Shown piece after piece: positions 15,937 to 23,347 of a stretch of 32,042 nucleotides of DNA. Numbering within the stretch: the first letter of the stretch is position 1; each line of letters starts with the position of its first letter. Source of the DNA: Actinomycetes bacterium (lineage in GTDB: Bacteria; Actinomycetota; Acidimicrobiia; Acidimicrobiales; Palsa-688); assembly GCA_021808785.1 (NCBI GenBank), contig JAKBAX010000014.1, positions 1 through 32,042 on the forward strand, in the 5' to 3' direction. The notes beneath the pieces are model-generated. The model was not told the origin of the DNA. It saw only the letters and a program-made list of their open reading frames with translations, and made no database searches. Position numbers and translations under genes: made by a program.

Positions 15937-18117
15937 ATGCAGCAAGTCGCGCAGAACTACAGGTCAGGCCAGCTGGCGGTCCTCGACGTGCCCCTGCCCA
16001 GCTGCCGGGCGGGCGGTCTGCTGGTCAGAACCCTCTACTCGCTGATCTCCACCGGCACCGAGCTGATGAAGGTCAACGAGTCGAAGATGTCCCTGCTCGG
16101 CAAGGCTCGCTCGCGCCCCGAACAGGTCGCCAAGGTCCTCGAAACGGCAGCCCAGCAGGGCCCGGTGAGCGCCTACCGGAAGGCCATCAACCGCCTGGAT
16201 TCCTACACACCACTCGGCTATTCACTGGCGGGTGTCGTGATCGAGGTGGGGCGGGGTGCCGAGGAGTTCTCGGTCGGGCAGGTAGTTGCCTGTGCCGGCA
16301 ACGAATTCGCCCTCCACGCCGAGGTCAACTGGGTGCCTCGGAATCTGTGCGTGCCCGTGCCCGACGGCGTGCCGGCGACTGCGGCCGCCTTCTCGACGGT
16401 CGGAGCCATCGCCATGCAGGGCCTCCGGCAGGCGGGGCCCCAGCTGGGCGACACGGCCTGTGTCATCGGCCTGGGTCTGGTCGGTCAACTGCTCGTCCAG
16501 CTCCTCGTAGCGGCAGGCATCCGAGTCGTCGGGCTGGACGTGGTACCGGAACGCTGCTCACTGGCCGAGGCCGCCGGCGCACTGGTCGCCGCCGCGCCCG
16601 ACAGTGAGGGGCTGCGGCAGGTGGAGGGGCGACTGGCGGGCATCTCGGCCGGTCGGGGAGCCGATCAGGTCTTTCTCGTCGCTGGAGGCTCAGACTCCTC
16701 ACCCGTGCAACTCGCGGCCCACCTGGCCCGCGACCGGGCCACCATCGTCGACATCGGCAAGTGCAAGCTCGATCTGCCCTGGAACGCCTACTACGAGAAG
16801 GAGCTCGACCTTCGGTTCTCGCGCTCGTACGGCCCCGGCCGCTACGACCCGACCTACGAGATGGACGGGGTCGACTACCCGGCGGGCTATGTCCGCTGGA
16901 CCGAGCGACGCAACATTCACTGCGTCCTCGACCTGATATCGGCCGGGGCGGTCGATCCTGGCCCCCTCGTCTCCGGAGTGTTCCCCATCGGTGAGGCCGA
17001 ATCGGTATATGACCGATTGAGTACCGGATCGCTCCCAGGGGTGGGATTCCTATTCGAATACCCGGCGACAGAGGCGCTGCCCCAGACGCCGCCGCCCGGC
17101 GCGATCCCCCGACGGTCGGCCGAGCCGCGCCCCGGTGCCCAGGTCGCCCGCCACCCCGGTGCGGTCCGGGTGGGATTCATCGGGGCCGGCAACTACGCGT
17201 CATCGATGCTCCTGCCGCACCTGGCACGGATGGAGGGTGTACAGCTGGCGAGAGTGGCGACCAGCCGGTCGCTGTCAGCGGTCAATGCTCAGAGGAAGTT
17301 CGGATTCGAATCGACGAGCACCGACCCCGATGCCGTGATCGGCGACACGGATATCACCGCGGTGTTCGTGGTGACCCGTCACAGCTCACATGCCGATCTG
17401 GTGTGCCGGGCTCTCGAGGCCGGCAAGGAGGTGTTCGTAGAGAAGCCACTGGCCCTGTTCGTGGAAGAGCTGGACCGGATCCTGGCCACGGTGGCGGCCA
17501 CAGGAAACGACCGCCTCATGGTCGGGTTCAACCGCCGCTTTGCTCCGCTCCTCACGACGCTCGCGGCGCAGTTCGGACCGGTACGAGAACCCGGCCTGCT
17601 CCGGTACCTGGTCAGCGCCGGACCCCTCTCCCCGGACTCCTGGTATGCCGACGAGGAGGGCGAGGGCTCGAGATTCGTCGGGGAGGGCGGTCACTTCATA
17701 GATACCGCCAGCTCGATACTGTCATCCGAGCCGGTGGAGGTGTCGGCCGTCGGCACCGGCCACGCCCAAGATGTGCAGGTCGTGGTGCGCTACGCCAACC
17801 AGTCGCTGGCGACCATCTCGTACACCACCGACGGCCATCCGAGGTTCCCCAAGGAGACCCTGGACCTCTCCGTCGGCCGCCGATCGGCCCAGTTGGAGAA
17901 CTTCAGACGGGTCTCGGTGTGGACGGGCCGCCGTCGTCGGGTCAGCCGGGTCTTCACGGCACCGGACAAGGGGCAGAGGGCCGAGCTGCAGGCATTTCTC
18001 CAAGCCGTTCGCACCGGGGAGCCGATGCCGATCAGCCTCGCCAGCCTGGCTTCGACGACACGGGCCACGCTGGCGGTGCCCGCCAGTCTGGCGTCGGGCC
18101 AGCCGGAGAAGGTGTGA
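15937..18117 (+). CDS. Two-domain oxidoreductase: MDR dehydrogenase fused to Gfo/Idh/MocA domain
   Basis: A 726-residue fusion. Residues 1-~375 are a medium-chain dehydrogenase (LISTGTEL, LGYSLAGVVIEVG, CAGNEFALHAE, then the nucleotide-binding stretch CVIGLGLVGQLLVQLL). After a Pro-rich linker (~380-405), residues ~408-726 are a Gfo/Idh/MocA oxidoreductase with VRVGFIGAGNYA (from 410), the EKP motif at 502-504, MVGFNRRFAP and EGGHFIDT. Such two-domain proteins are found in exopolysaccharide and O-antigen loci, commonly next to heparinase II/III-family genes. A role in oxidising or epimerising a nucleotide or lipid-linked sugar is inference. GGAAGG lies upstream of ATG 15937. It overlaps the heparinase gene by four bases (GTGA). 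Confidence 0.9.
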   Translation: MQQVAQNYRSGQLAVLDVPLPSCRAGGLLVRTLYSLISTGTELMKVNESKMSLLGKARSRPEQVAKVLETAAQQGPVSAYRKAINRLDSYTPLGYSLAGVVIEVGRGAEEFSVGQVVACAGNEFALHAEVNWVPRNLCVPVPDGVPATAAAFSTVGAIAMQGLRQAGPQLGDTACVIGLGLVGQLLVQLLVAAGIRVVGLDVVPERCSLAEAAGALVAAAPDSEGLRQVEGRLAGISAGRGADQVFLVAGGSDSSPVQLAAHLARDRATIVDIGKCKLDLPWNAYYEKELDLRFSRSYGPGRYDPTYEMDGVDYPAGYVRWTERRNIHCVLDLISAGAVDPGPLVSGVFPIGEAESVYDRLSTGSLPGVGFLFEYPATEALPQTPPPGAIPRRSAEPRPGAQVARHPGAVRVGFIGAGNYASSMLLPHLARMEGVQLARVATSRSLSAVNAQRKFGFESTSTDPDAVIGDTDITAVFVVTRHSSHADLVCRALEAGKEVFVEKPLALFVEELDRILATVAATGNDRLMVGFNRRFAPLLTTLAAQFGPVREPGLLRYLVSAGPLSPDSWYADEEGEGSRFVGEGGHFIDTASSILSSEPVEVSAVGTGHAQDVQVVVRYANQSLATISYTTDGHPRFPKETLDLSVGRRSAQLENFRRVSVWTGRRRRVSRVFTAPDKGQRAELQAFLQAVRTGEPMPISLASLASTTRATLAVPASLASGQPEKV

Positions 18118-20105
18118 CGCTCCAGGCGTGGGACTGGTACGCCCGCCGGCTGGGCCAGATGTCGGCCGCGGAAGTCGGCCATCGAGTCGAGGACCGCGTC
18201 CGTCAGTGCCTGTGGCGCGGGTATCGGGCTCGGATCGGGCAGAACCTGTCCATCCCCCCGGTTCGATCCCCATCCTTCTGCGCCGCTCTCCCTGCTCCAG
18301 CCGCGGAGATCGTGCCCGGCGAGGCAGTGGCTCCGGTACTCGAAGCGGCGGATGCCCTTCTGCAGGGCAGATGGCAAATCCTGGGGTTAGCGCGCAAGGA
18401 TCTCGAGGACCCGGACTGGTTCTTCGACCCTGTCACCGGGAGGCGGGCCCCCGAGCATCAGTACTGCTTCTCGGTCAACCACCGTTCGGAAGAGGTGACC
18501 GGCAACGTCAAACAGATCTGGGAGCTCTCGCGCGGACAGCATGTCACTGTCTTGGCGCTCGCCTACTCCCTGTCGGGTTCGGACGACTACGCCGAGGCCG
18601 CCGCCGGTCAACTCCGGTCTTGGTGGGTGAACAATCCCTTCCTTTCAGGTATCAACTGGACCAGCGGCATCGAGATGGGCATCAGGTTGATCTCCTGGGC
18701 CTGGTGCCGGCGCCTGCTCGACGGGTGGACCGGCGCGACGTCGCTGTTCGAGGGCAACGACCTGGCCCGGGCCCAGATCGGTTGGCACCAACGATACCTG
18801 GCCGCATTCCGGAGTCGAGGGTCCTCGGCCAACAACCACGTCGTCGCCGAATCGGCCGGTCAACTCATCGGCTGCCTGGCCTTCCCCTGGTTCGACCAGA
18901 GCCCGGCGTGGGAGCAGGACGCCCGTCGTCTGCTCGAACGGGAGCTGGCTGCCAATACCTTTCGGGACGGCCTCAACCGGGAGATGGCCTTCGAGTACCA
19001 CGGCTTCGTAGCCGAGCTGGCCCTGGCCGCGGCGGTGGAAGCGGACCGGGCCGGCCGGCCGTTGAGCGACGGCACCTGGACCATCCTGGCCTCCATCGCG
19101 GATGCCATCGCCTCAACCCTCGACGAGCGCTGCAGGGCGCCCCGCTACGGCGACGGCGACGACGGGTTGGGTTACCTGCTCGGTCCCCCCGGAACCAACC
19201 GGTGGGCGTCGCTCCTCGCCGCCTGCCGAGCGCTCGTCGGTGCACCGGAGTGGTGGCCAGCTGTCGCTCCCGACTCGAGCAGCTCCTTGATGGTCGCGCT
19301 GGGCCGGCCCCACCCAGTTCCCGAGCGCCCGGCAGCCCGTGCTGCGGAGCTTCCCGACGCCGGCGTGTCCATCCTGCGCACGCATCCGGACCAGGGACCG
19401 GAGATTTGGTGCCGGTGCGACGGCGGGCCGCACGGCTACCTGTCCATTGCCGCCCACGCCCATGCTGACGCGCTGTCGGTCGAGGTCCGCCACGGCGGTG
19501 TGGACATCCTGGCCGATCCCGGGACGTACTGCTATCACGGCGACCCGGATTGGCGTCACTATTTTCGCTCCACACTGGCCCACAACACCATAGAGATCGA
19601 CGGCCGCGACCAATCGGACCCGGGCGGGAGCTTCATGTGGACCCGCCATGCCACGACGCGGCGATGCGGTTTGGAGCCGGTCGGTCCCGGATCGACCGGA
19701 TGGGCCGCGGAGCACGACGGCTACCGGACGCGGGACCGTCCGGTCCGCCACCGCCGCCAGGTGGACCTGCACGAGGTCGGGCGGCGGTTACAGATCACCG
19801 ACGACCTGTGGTCGCACGGGTCGCACCTGGCTCGCGTCGCATTCCACCTCGGGCCGGAGGTGACCGCCCACCAGGACGGCACAGCCCTGCTTCTGACCTG
19901 GACCGGGCCCGACGGTTCCCCGGCGCAGGCTCTGCTCGATCTTCCCGTCGAAGCGGCCTGGTCGACCTACTGCGGGTCGAACGAGCCCATACTCGGATGG
20001 TATGCCCCCCGATTCGGTCAGAAGGTTCCGACCACGTCCCTGATCGGCGAATTGGCCTTCAGGGGTCATGTCGAGTTGACCACCACTATCCGGTTCGAAC
20101 CCTGA
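18114..20105 (+). CDS. Heparinase II/III family protein (polysaccharide-lyase fold)
   Basis: A 663-residue protein. The N-terminal part starts like the exopolysaccharide-locus subfamily (WYARRLGQMSAAEVGHRV). An alpha-toroid region follows with NHRSEE, SNNHVVAESAGQLIG and NREMAFEYHGFV, which carry the conserved Asn-His and Tyr of the lyase fold. The C-terminal beta-sandwich has HAHADALS (His 448 and 450), DPGTYCYHGD, YFRSTLAHNTIEIDG and DQSDPGG. The family includes heparinase II and alginate lyases that beta-eliminate uronic acids. No signal peptide is evident, so it may act in the cytoplasm or on nascent glycans, unlike classical secreted lyases. GTG 18114 overlaps the preceding stop (GTGA) with GGAGAAGG just upstream. 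A terminator hairpin starts at its stop codon. Confidence 0.9.
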   Translation: MTLQAWDWYARRLGQMSAAEVGHRVEDRVRQCLWRGYRARIGQNLSIPPVRSPSFCAALPAPAAEIVPGEAVAPVLEAADALLQGRWQILGLARKDLEDPDWFFDPVTGRRAPEHQYCFSVNHRSEEVTGNVKQIWELSRGQHVTVLALAYSLSGSDDYAEAAAGQLRSWWVNNPFLSGINWTSGIEMGIRLISWAWCRRLLDGWTGATSLFEGNDLARAQIGWHQRYLAAFRSRGSSANNHVVAESAGQLIGCLAFPWFDQSPAWEQDARRLLERELAANTFRDGLNREMAFEYHGFVAELALAAAVEADRAGRPLSDGTWTILASIADAIASTLDERCRAPRYGDGDDGLGYLLGPPGTNRWASLLAACRALVGAPEWWPAVAPDSSSSLMVALGRPHPVPERPAARAAELPDAGVSILRTHPDQGPEIWCRCDGGPHGYLSIAAHAHADALSVEVRHGGVDILADPGTYCYHGDPDWRHYFRSTLAHNTIEIDGRDQSDPGGSFMWTRHATTRRCGLEPVGPGSTGWAAEHDGYRTRDRPVRHRRQVDLHEVGRRLQITDDLWSHGSHLARVAFHLGPEVTAHQDGTALLLTWTGPDGSPAQALLDLPVEAAWSTYCGSNEPILGWYAPRFGQKVPTTSLIGELAFRGHVELTTTIRFEP

Positions 20106-20127
20106 CCGGAAGCATCCGGTGTATTTT
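20105..20127 (+). terminator. Short intrinsic-terminator-like hairpin
   Basis: ACCGGA (20105-20110) and TCCGGT (20115-20120) form a six-base stem with loop AGCA, followed at once by GTATTTT (T-rich 20122-20127). It overlaps the last base of the heparinase stop codon. It may end the 11454-20105 operon or weaken read-through into the flippase gene. Confidence 0.5.
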
Positions 20128-20154
20128 CGCCTCGGTCGGCCCCTCTGACCGCTG

Positions 20155-21582
20155 ATGGAAGAGCGACGGGCCAGCCTGCCCAACCGGGCGGTGGTGACCA
20201 TGGTGGACCAGTGCGTGGCGTCGGGCTCCAACTTCGCGGTGGCCGTGATCATCGCCCGCATCGCCGGGCCGGCCGGGCTCGGTGCGTACTCGCTCGCCTA
20301 CGCCTCCTGGCTGTTCGTCTCGTCCATCCACAGAGCAGTGATCACAGATCCCATGGCCATCCACGGCGACGCCCGAGATCCGGCTGGCGCCCGATCCAAC
20401 CTACGCCATGGATTTGCCGCGGAGGCCTCGCTGGGCATCTGTGCAGGAGCCGTCGTGGCGCTACTCGGTCTCGTGCTCATCGCGCTGCATCAACGAACCT
20501 TCGGCCTGAGCCAGGTCGCCGTGGCGGGATGGATCCCGTTCCTTCTGATACAGGACTACTGGCGCTGGGTGGGGTTCATGCGGGGCCAGCCGGGGAAAGC
20601 CCTGGCCAACGACCTGGTCTTCGACGCCGTCCAAGGTGTCGGCTTCGCCTTCGTGCTGGTCGCCCACATCCACTCCGCCAGCCTGGCCATCGCGGCATGG
20701 GGACTCGGAGCGCTGGCCGGGACGCTCTACGGGGCCTGGCAGTTCCGCGTCGTCCCCGCCCTCCTCGCCGATATGCGGTGGATCCGTCCCAAGTGGTCCA
20801 CAAGTAGGTGGTTGCTGGCGACTTGCATCTCCAGCTGGGGACTCACACAGCTCTACGCGGTGCTCACCGCCGCCATCCTCGGTCCTGTCGGTCTGGGCGG
20901 GCTGAAAGCGGCGCAGGGACTCGTGAGCGGACCGGCCTTCGTGCTGGTCCAGGCGGGGGGCAGTCTCGGATTGCCAGAAGCATCGAGGGCCTATGACGAG
21001 CGCGGGCCGGCCGGTCTGCACCGGGTGACCCGGTTGGTGACCGCAGCCGGTGTGGCCAGTGTGGGGGGAGTCCTGCTCATAGTCGTGTTCTTCGGCCGTC
21101 ACCTCCTTACGGTCCTGTATGGGGCCCGGTTCACCCGCTACGCCCCGGCCGCCGACGTGATCGCGTTGGCCTACCTGCTCACCTCGTTCTCCCTCGGAGC
21201 CATACTCGAGGTGAAGGCGACCAGGCGGGTCAAGCCCCTGTTCACCCTGTCGATACCGGCCGTGATTGCGTCCGTGGTCGCCGTCCTCCTGCTGGCACCG
21301 CCGTTCAGGGTCACCGGAGCTGCGGGCGCCTATGCGATAGGGACCGCCGTCTACGTGGCTGGACTGTTGATCGCGGTACGGCCCTCTCGAACGGCCGAGG
21401 TCGGCGCGGTCCGCTCTGGTGACGGTCCGGGAGATCGACAGCTCGGAGCGGCGCGGCTCCACGGGGGCGAATGGCCGGGGGAGTTGGCCAGGCGCCTGGA
21501 GGTGCTCGACGCGGAGATCCAGCGGGCCCGTTCGAGCCTGGCCATCCGGCTCGGCGAGCAACTCGATATGGCGCAGGAGTAG
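20155..21582 (+). CDS. Wzx-like polysaccharide flippase (MOP superfamily)
   Basis: A 475-residue multi-spanning membrane protein, largely Ala/Val/Leu/Gly-rich with about a dozen hydrophobic segments. The N-terminal segment (GSNFAVAVIIARIAGPAGLGAYSLAYASWLF, split by short loops) is typical of Wzx/polysaccharide transport proteins, as is QLYAVLTAAILGPVGLGGLKAAQGL at mid-length. It would move undecaprenyl-linked repeat units across the membrane. After the last hydrophobic segment (~410) comes a hydrophilic tail of about 65 residues ending in a charged helix (LARRLEVLDAEIQRARSSL) that could form a coiled coil, which is unusual for the family. The ATG has no strong Shine-Dalgarno and lies 49 bases after the heparinase gene, beyond a terminator-like hairpin. 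Confidence 0.82.
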   Translation: MEERRASLPNRAVVTMVDQCVASGSNFAVAVIIARIAGPAGLGAYSLAYASWLFVSSIHRAVITDPMAIHGDARDPAGARSNLRHGFAAEASLGICAGAVVALLGLVLIALHQRTFGLSQVAVAGWIPFLLIQDYWRWVGFMRGQPGKALANDLVFDAVQGVGFAFVLVAHIHSASLAIAAWGLGALAGTLYGAWQFRVVPALLADMRWIRPKWSTSRWLLATCISSWGLTQLYAVLTAAILGPVGLGGLKAAQGLVSGPAFVLVQAGGSLGLPEASRAYDERGPAGLHRVTRLVTAAGVASVGGVLLIVVFFGRHLLTVLYGARFTRYAPAADVIALAYLLTSFSLGAILEVKATRRVKPLFTLSIPAVIASVVAVLLLAPPFRVTGAAGAYAIGTAVYVAGLLIAVRPSRTAEVGAVRSGDGPGDRQLGAARLHGGEWPGELARRLEVLDAEIQRARSSLAIRLGEQLDMAQE

Positions 21583-21706
21583 CCCCCCGGCCGGGTCCAA
21601 CCACGCAGTGGAGAGAGCCATGCCGGCACGTGCCGCCGAAGCCGGGCCATGTATCAATCACCGCCCGAAAGGCTCTCAGAGGTATCACACAGGCGATGGA
21701 GACGGA

Positions 21707-21808
21707 ATGAGCTGCACGACTGAGAACCAGGCCCTGCAGTGGGGAGGGTTGGTGGCCGGCGGGGATGTGCGGGGTCGACCCAGCATCAATGAGATCGATC
21801 CGAGCTGA
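21707..21808 (+). CDS. Possible 33-residue leader peptide before the Wzz-like genes
   Basis: ATG 21707 has TGGAGA four bases upstream. The frame encodes MSCTTENQALQWGGLVAGGD followed by 13 more residues and stops with TGA at 21806-21808, three bases before the ATG of the next gene. By my count 26 of its 33 codons end in G or C, like the surrounding genes, whereas the 28 or so codons upstream in the same frame (back to an ATG at 21620, also with GGAGAG before it) are near half. So the short form is the better candidate. The next gene lacks a well-spaced Shine-Dalgarno of its own, so reinitiation after this peptide is plausible. I recognise no family. The rest of the gap, 21583-21706, shows only a short CCCGGCCGGG palindrome. 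Confidence 0.35.
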   Translation: MSCTTENQALQWGGLVAGGDVRGRPSINEIDPS

Positions 21809-21811
21809 GGA

Positions 21812-23347
21812 ATGCCCGATACGACCCCTGAGGTGCTCGAACCGCAGCTCGACCTGAGAAGTACGTGGTCCCTGATCTCCTTCCGAAGGCGATGGGTCGC
21901 CTTGCTCGCCACGGTGGGGCTGCTCTCGGCTCTGGGGTATGCCGCGCTCCGGCCGGCCCAGCCCACCGCCGAAGCCCTGGTCCTCCTGCCCCCGACCGCG
22001 TCGTCTACCACCAACCAGCCGACCAGATCCGTGGCCACCCAGGCCGCAATCGCCACGAGCACACCGGTGCTCGCCGCAGCCATAGCGCTGAAGCCGGTGA
22101 CTTCCCCGGTCACAGTCGATGACCTCCGGCGCTCGGTACATGCCAAGGCTCTCACCCAGGACCTTCTCGCGGTGCAGGTGACCGCACCAAGGGCAGCCGA
22201 CGCCGAGCGGCTCGCCAATGCCGTGGCCGCCGCCCTCGTCGCCTACCTCAACGAGCCGGAGTCCTCACCAGGCGGCCGGGCGGCCGCCCAGGTGGGGACC
22301 CAGGCTGCGTCGCTGGCCACGTTGGTGGCGCAGCTCCACAAGCTGGCCGCGGCGGCGGCGAGCAGCGGTGACACGGCCCTCCTCACCTCGATCCGGGACG
22401 AGCTCAGTCAGGTCTCCGGCGAGCTCGATGCTCTCGCCAACAGCATGACCACCCTCGTCACGAGCCCATCGGGAACGGCGTTGGTGCTCCAAAAGGCCAG
22501 AGACGTATCCCGCCCGTCCGACCTCCGAATTGTCGTCATCGCCTTGATCGGTCTGGCCGGCGGCCTGGTTGCAGGGGCGATGGTGGCGTTCGGTCTGAGC
22601 CGACGGGACCGGCGCCTGAGGTTCCGCCGGGACGTGGAATCCACGCTCGGGCTGCCGGTGCTGGCCTCGCTCACAGCCACCGCGTGCAGTTCGCCTACCG
22701 ACTGGGAAGCCGTGCTCACCGGCTCGAATCGTGACTCCATCGACTCATGGAACCTGCGCAACCTGCTGAGCCACGTCCGCCACTCCACCACCTCCCCCGC
22801 GTCCGTCCACGTGATCTCCTTCGTGGAGGATCGGCCGGCTGTCGCGGTCGGACCGGCCTTGGCCGCCTACTCCGCCTCCAGGGGTCTCTCGACATCTCTG
22901 CACACCGGGGGACGACCGGAGCTGGAGGACCTGCGGGCGGCCGCCTCCATGGCCGATCGCACGCGTACCGCCGACCCACGGCTGTCGGTCTCGGGCGGGG
23001 ACCCGGGCGGGGACCGGGAAATCGACGTGGCCGTCGGACTGGTCGGCTCCGATCGGGAAGGCGTGGACGAGGGACGACCGCCCCTCCGCTCCGTGATGGC
23101 GGTATCGAGCGGCTTCGCCACCGCCGACGACGTGGCCCGCATGGCCCTGACCATCGAGGATCGCGGTGGGACGGTACTGGGCCTGGTCATGGTCAACCCG
23201 GATCCGTCCGACCGCACCATGGCCACCCGGAACCGGTGGCGGGACCAGGCGGTGGCGGGTGCACCCCTCGGTCCTGACGCTGACTCCATCGAGCCCATGG
23301 GCCGCTATCAGACCGAGAGGCCGGTCGAATCGGAGAGAACCGCATGA
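21812..23347 (+). CDS. Wzz/Wzc-like chain-length protein with degenerate ATPase domain (copy 1)
   Basis: A 511-residue protein with the layout of a polysaccharide co-polymerase fused to a BY-kinase: first membrane helix ~28-47 (WVALLATVGLLSALGYAAL), an Ala/Thr-rich external helical region (~48-235), second helix ~239-262 (IVVIALIGLAGGLVAGAMV), then a cytoplasmic domain. The external part is shorter than in Wzc. Where the kinase Walker A should be (VHVISFVEDRPAVAVGPALA) there is no GK[ST], and the Asp-rich A' motif is replaced (SLHTGGR), so it should not hydrolyse ATP. The C-terminus lacks a Tyr cluster. It probably acts structurally with the following gene product, with which it overlaps by ATGA. 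Confidence 0.75.
   Translation: MPDTTPEVLEPQLDLRSTWSLISFRRRWVALLATVGLLSALGYAALRPAQPTAEALVLLPPTASSTTNQPTRSVATQAAIATSTPVLAAAIALKPVTSPVTVDDLRRSVHAKALTQDLLAVQVTAPRAADAERLANAVAAALVAYLNEPESSPGGRAAAQVGTQAASLATLVAQLHKLAAAAASSGDTALLTSIRDELSQVSGELDALANSMTTLVTSPSGTALVLQKARDVSRPSDLRIVVIALIGLAGGLVAGAMVAFGLSRRDRRLRFRRDVESTLGLPVLASLTATACSSPTDWEAVLTGSNRDSIDSWNLRNLLSHVRHSTTSPASVHVISFVEDRPAVAVGPALAAYSASRGLSTSLHTGGRPELEDLRAAASMADRTRTADPRLSVSGGDPGGDREIDVAVGLVGSDREGVDEGRPPLRSVMAVSSGFATADDVARMALTIEDRGGTVLGLVMVNPDPSDRTMATRNRWRDQAVAGAPLGPDADSIEPMGRYQTERPVESERTA

Noticed and set aside
14013-21808. Lasso peptide system (AsnB-like cyclase plus the small frame at 21707)
   Set aside because: The AsnB protein has the full glutaminase domain with Cys 2, unlike lasso cyclases as I know them. 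No PqqD-like recognition protein or transglutaminase-like protease is present, and the small peptide lacks the conserved leader Thr pattern.
21583-21811. Riboswitch or structured RNA before the Wzz-like genes
   Set aside because: I looked for c-di-GMP and c-di-AMP riboswitch core sequences and did not see them; the only symmetry is a short CCCGGCCGGG.
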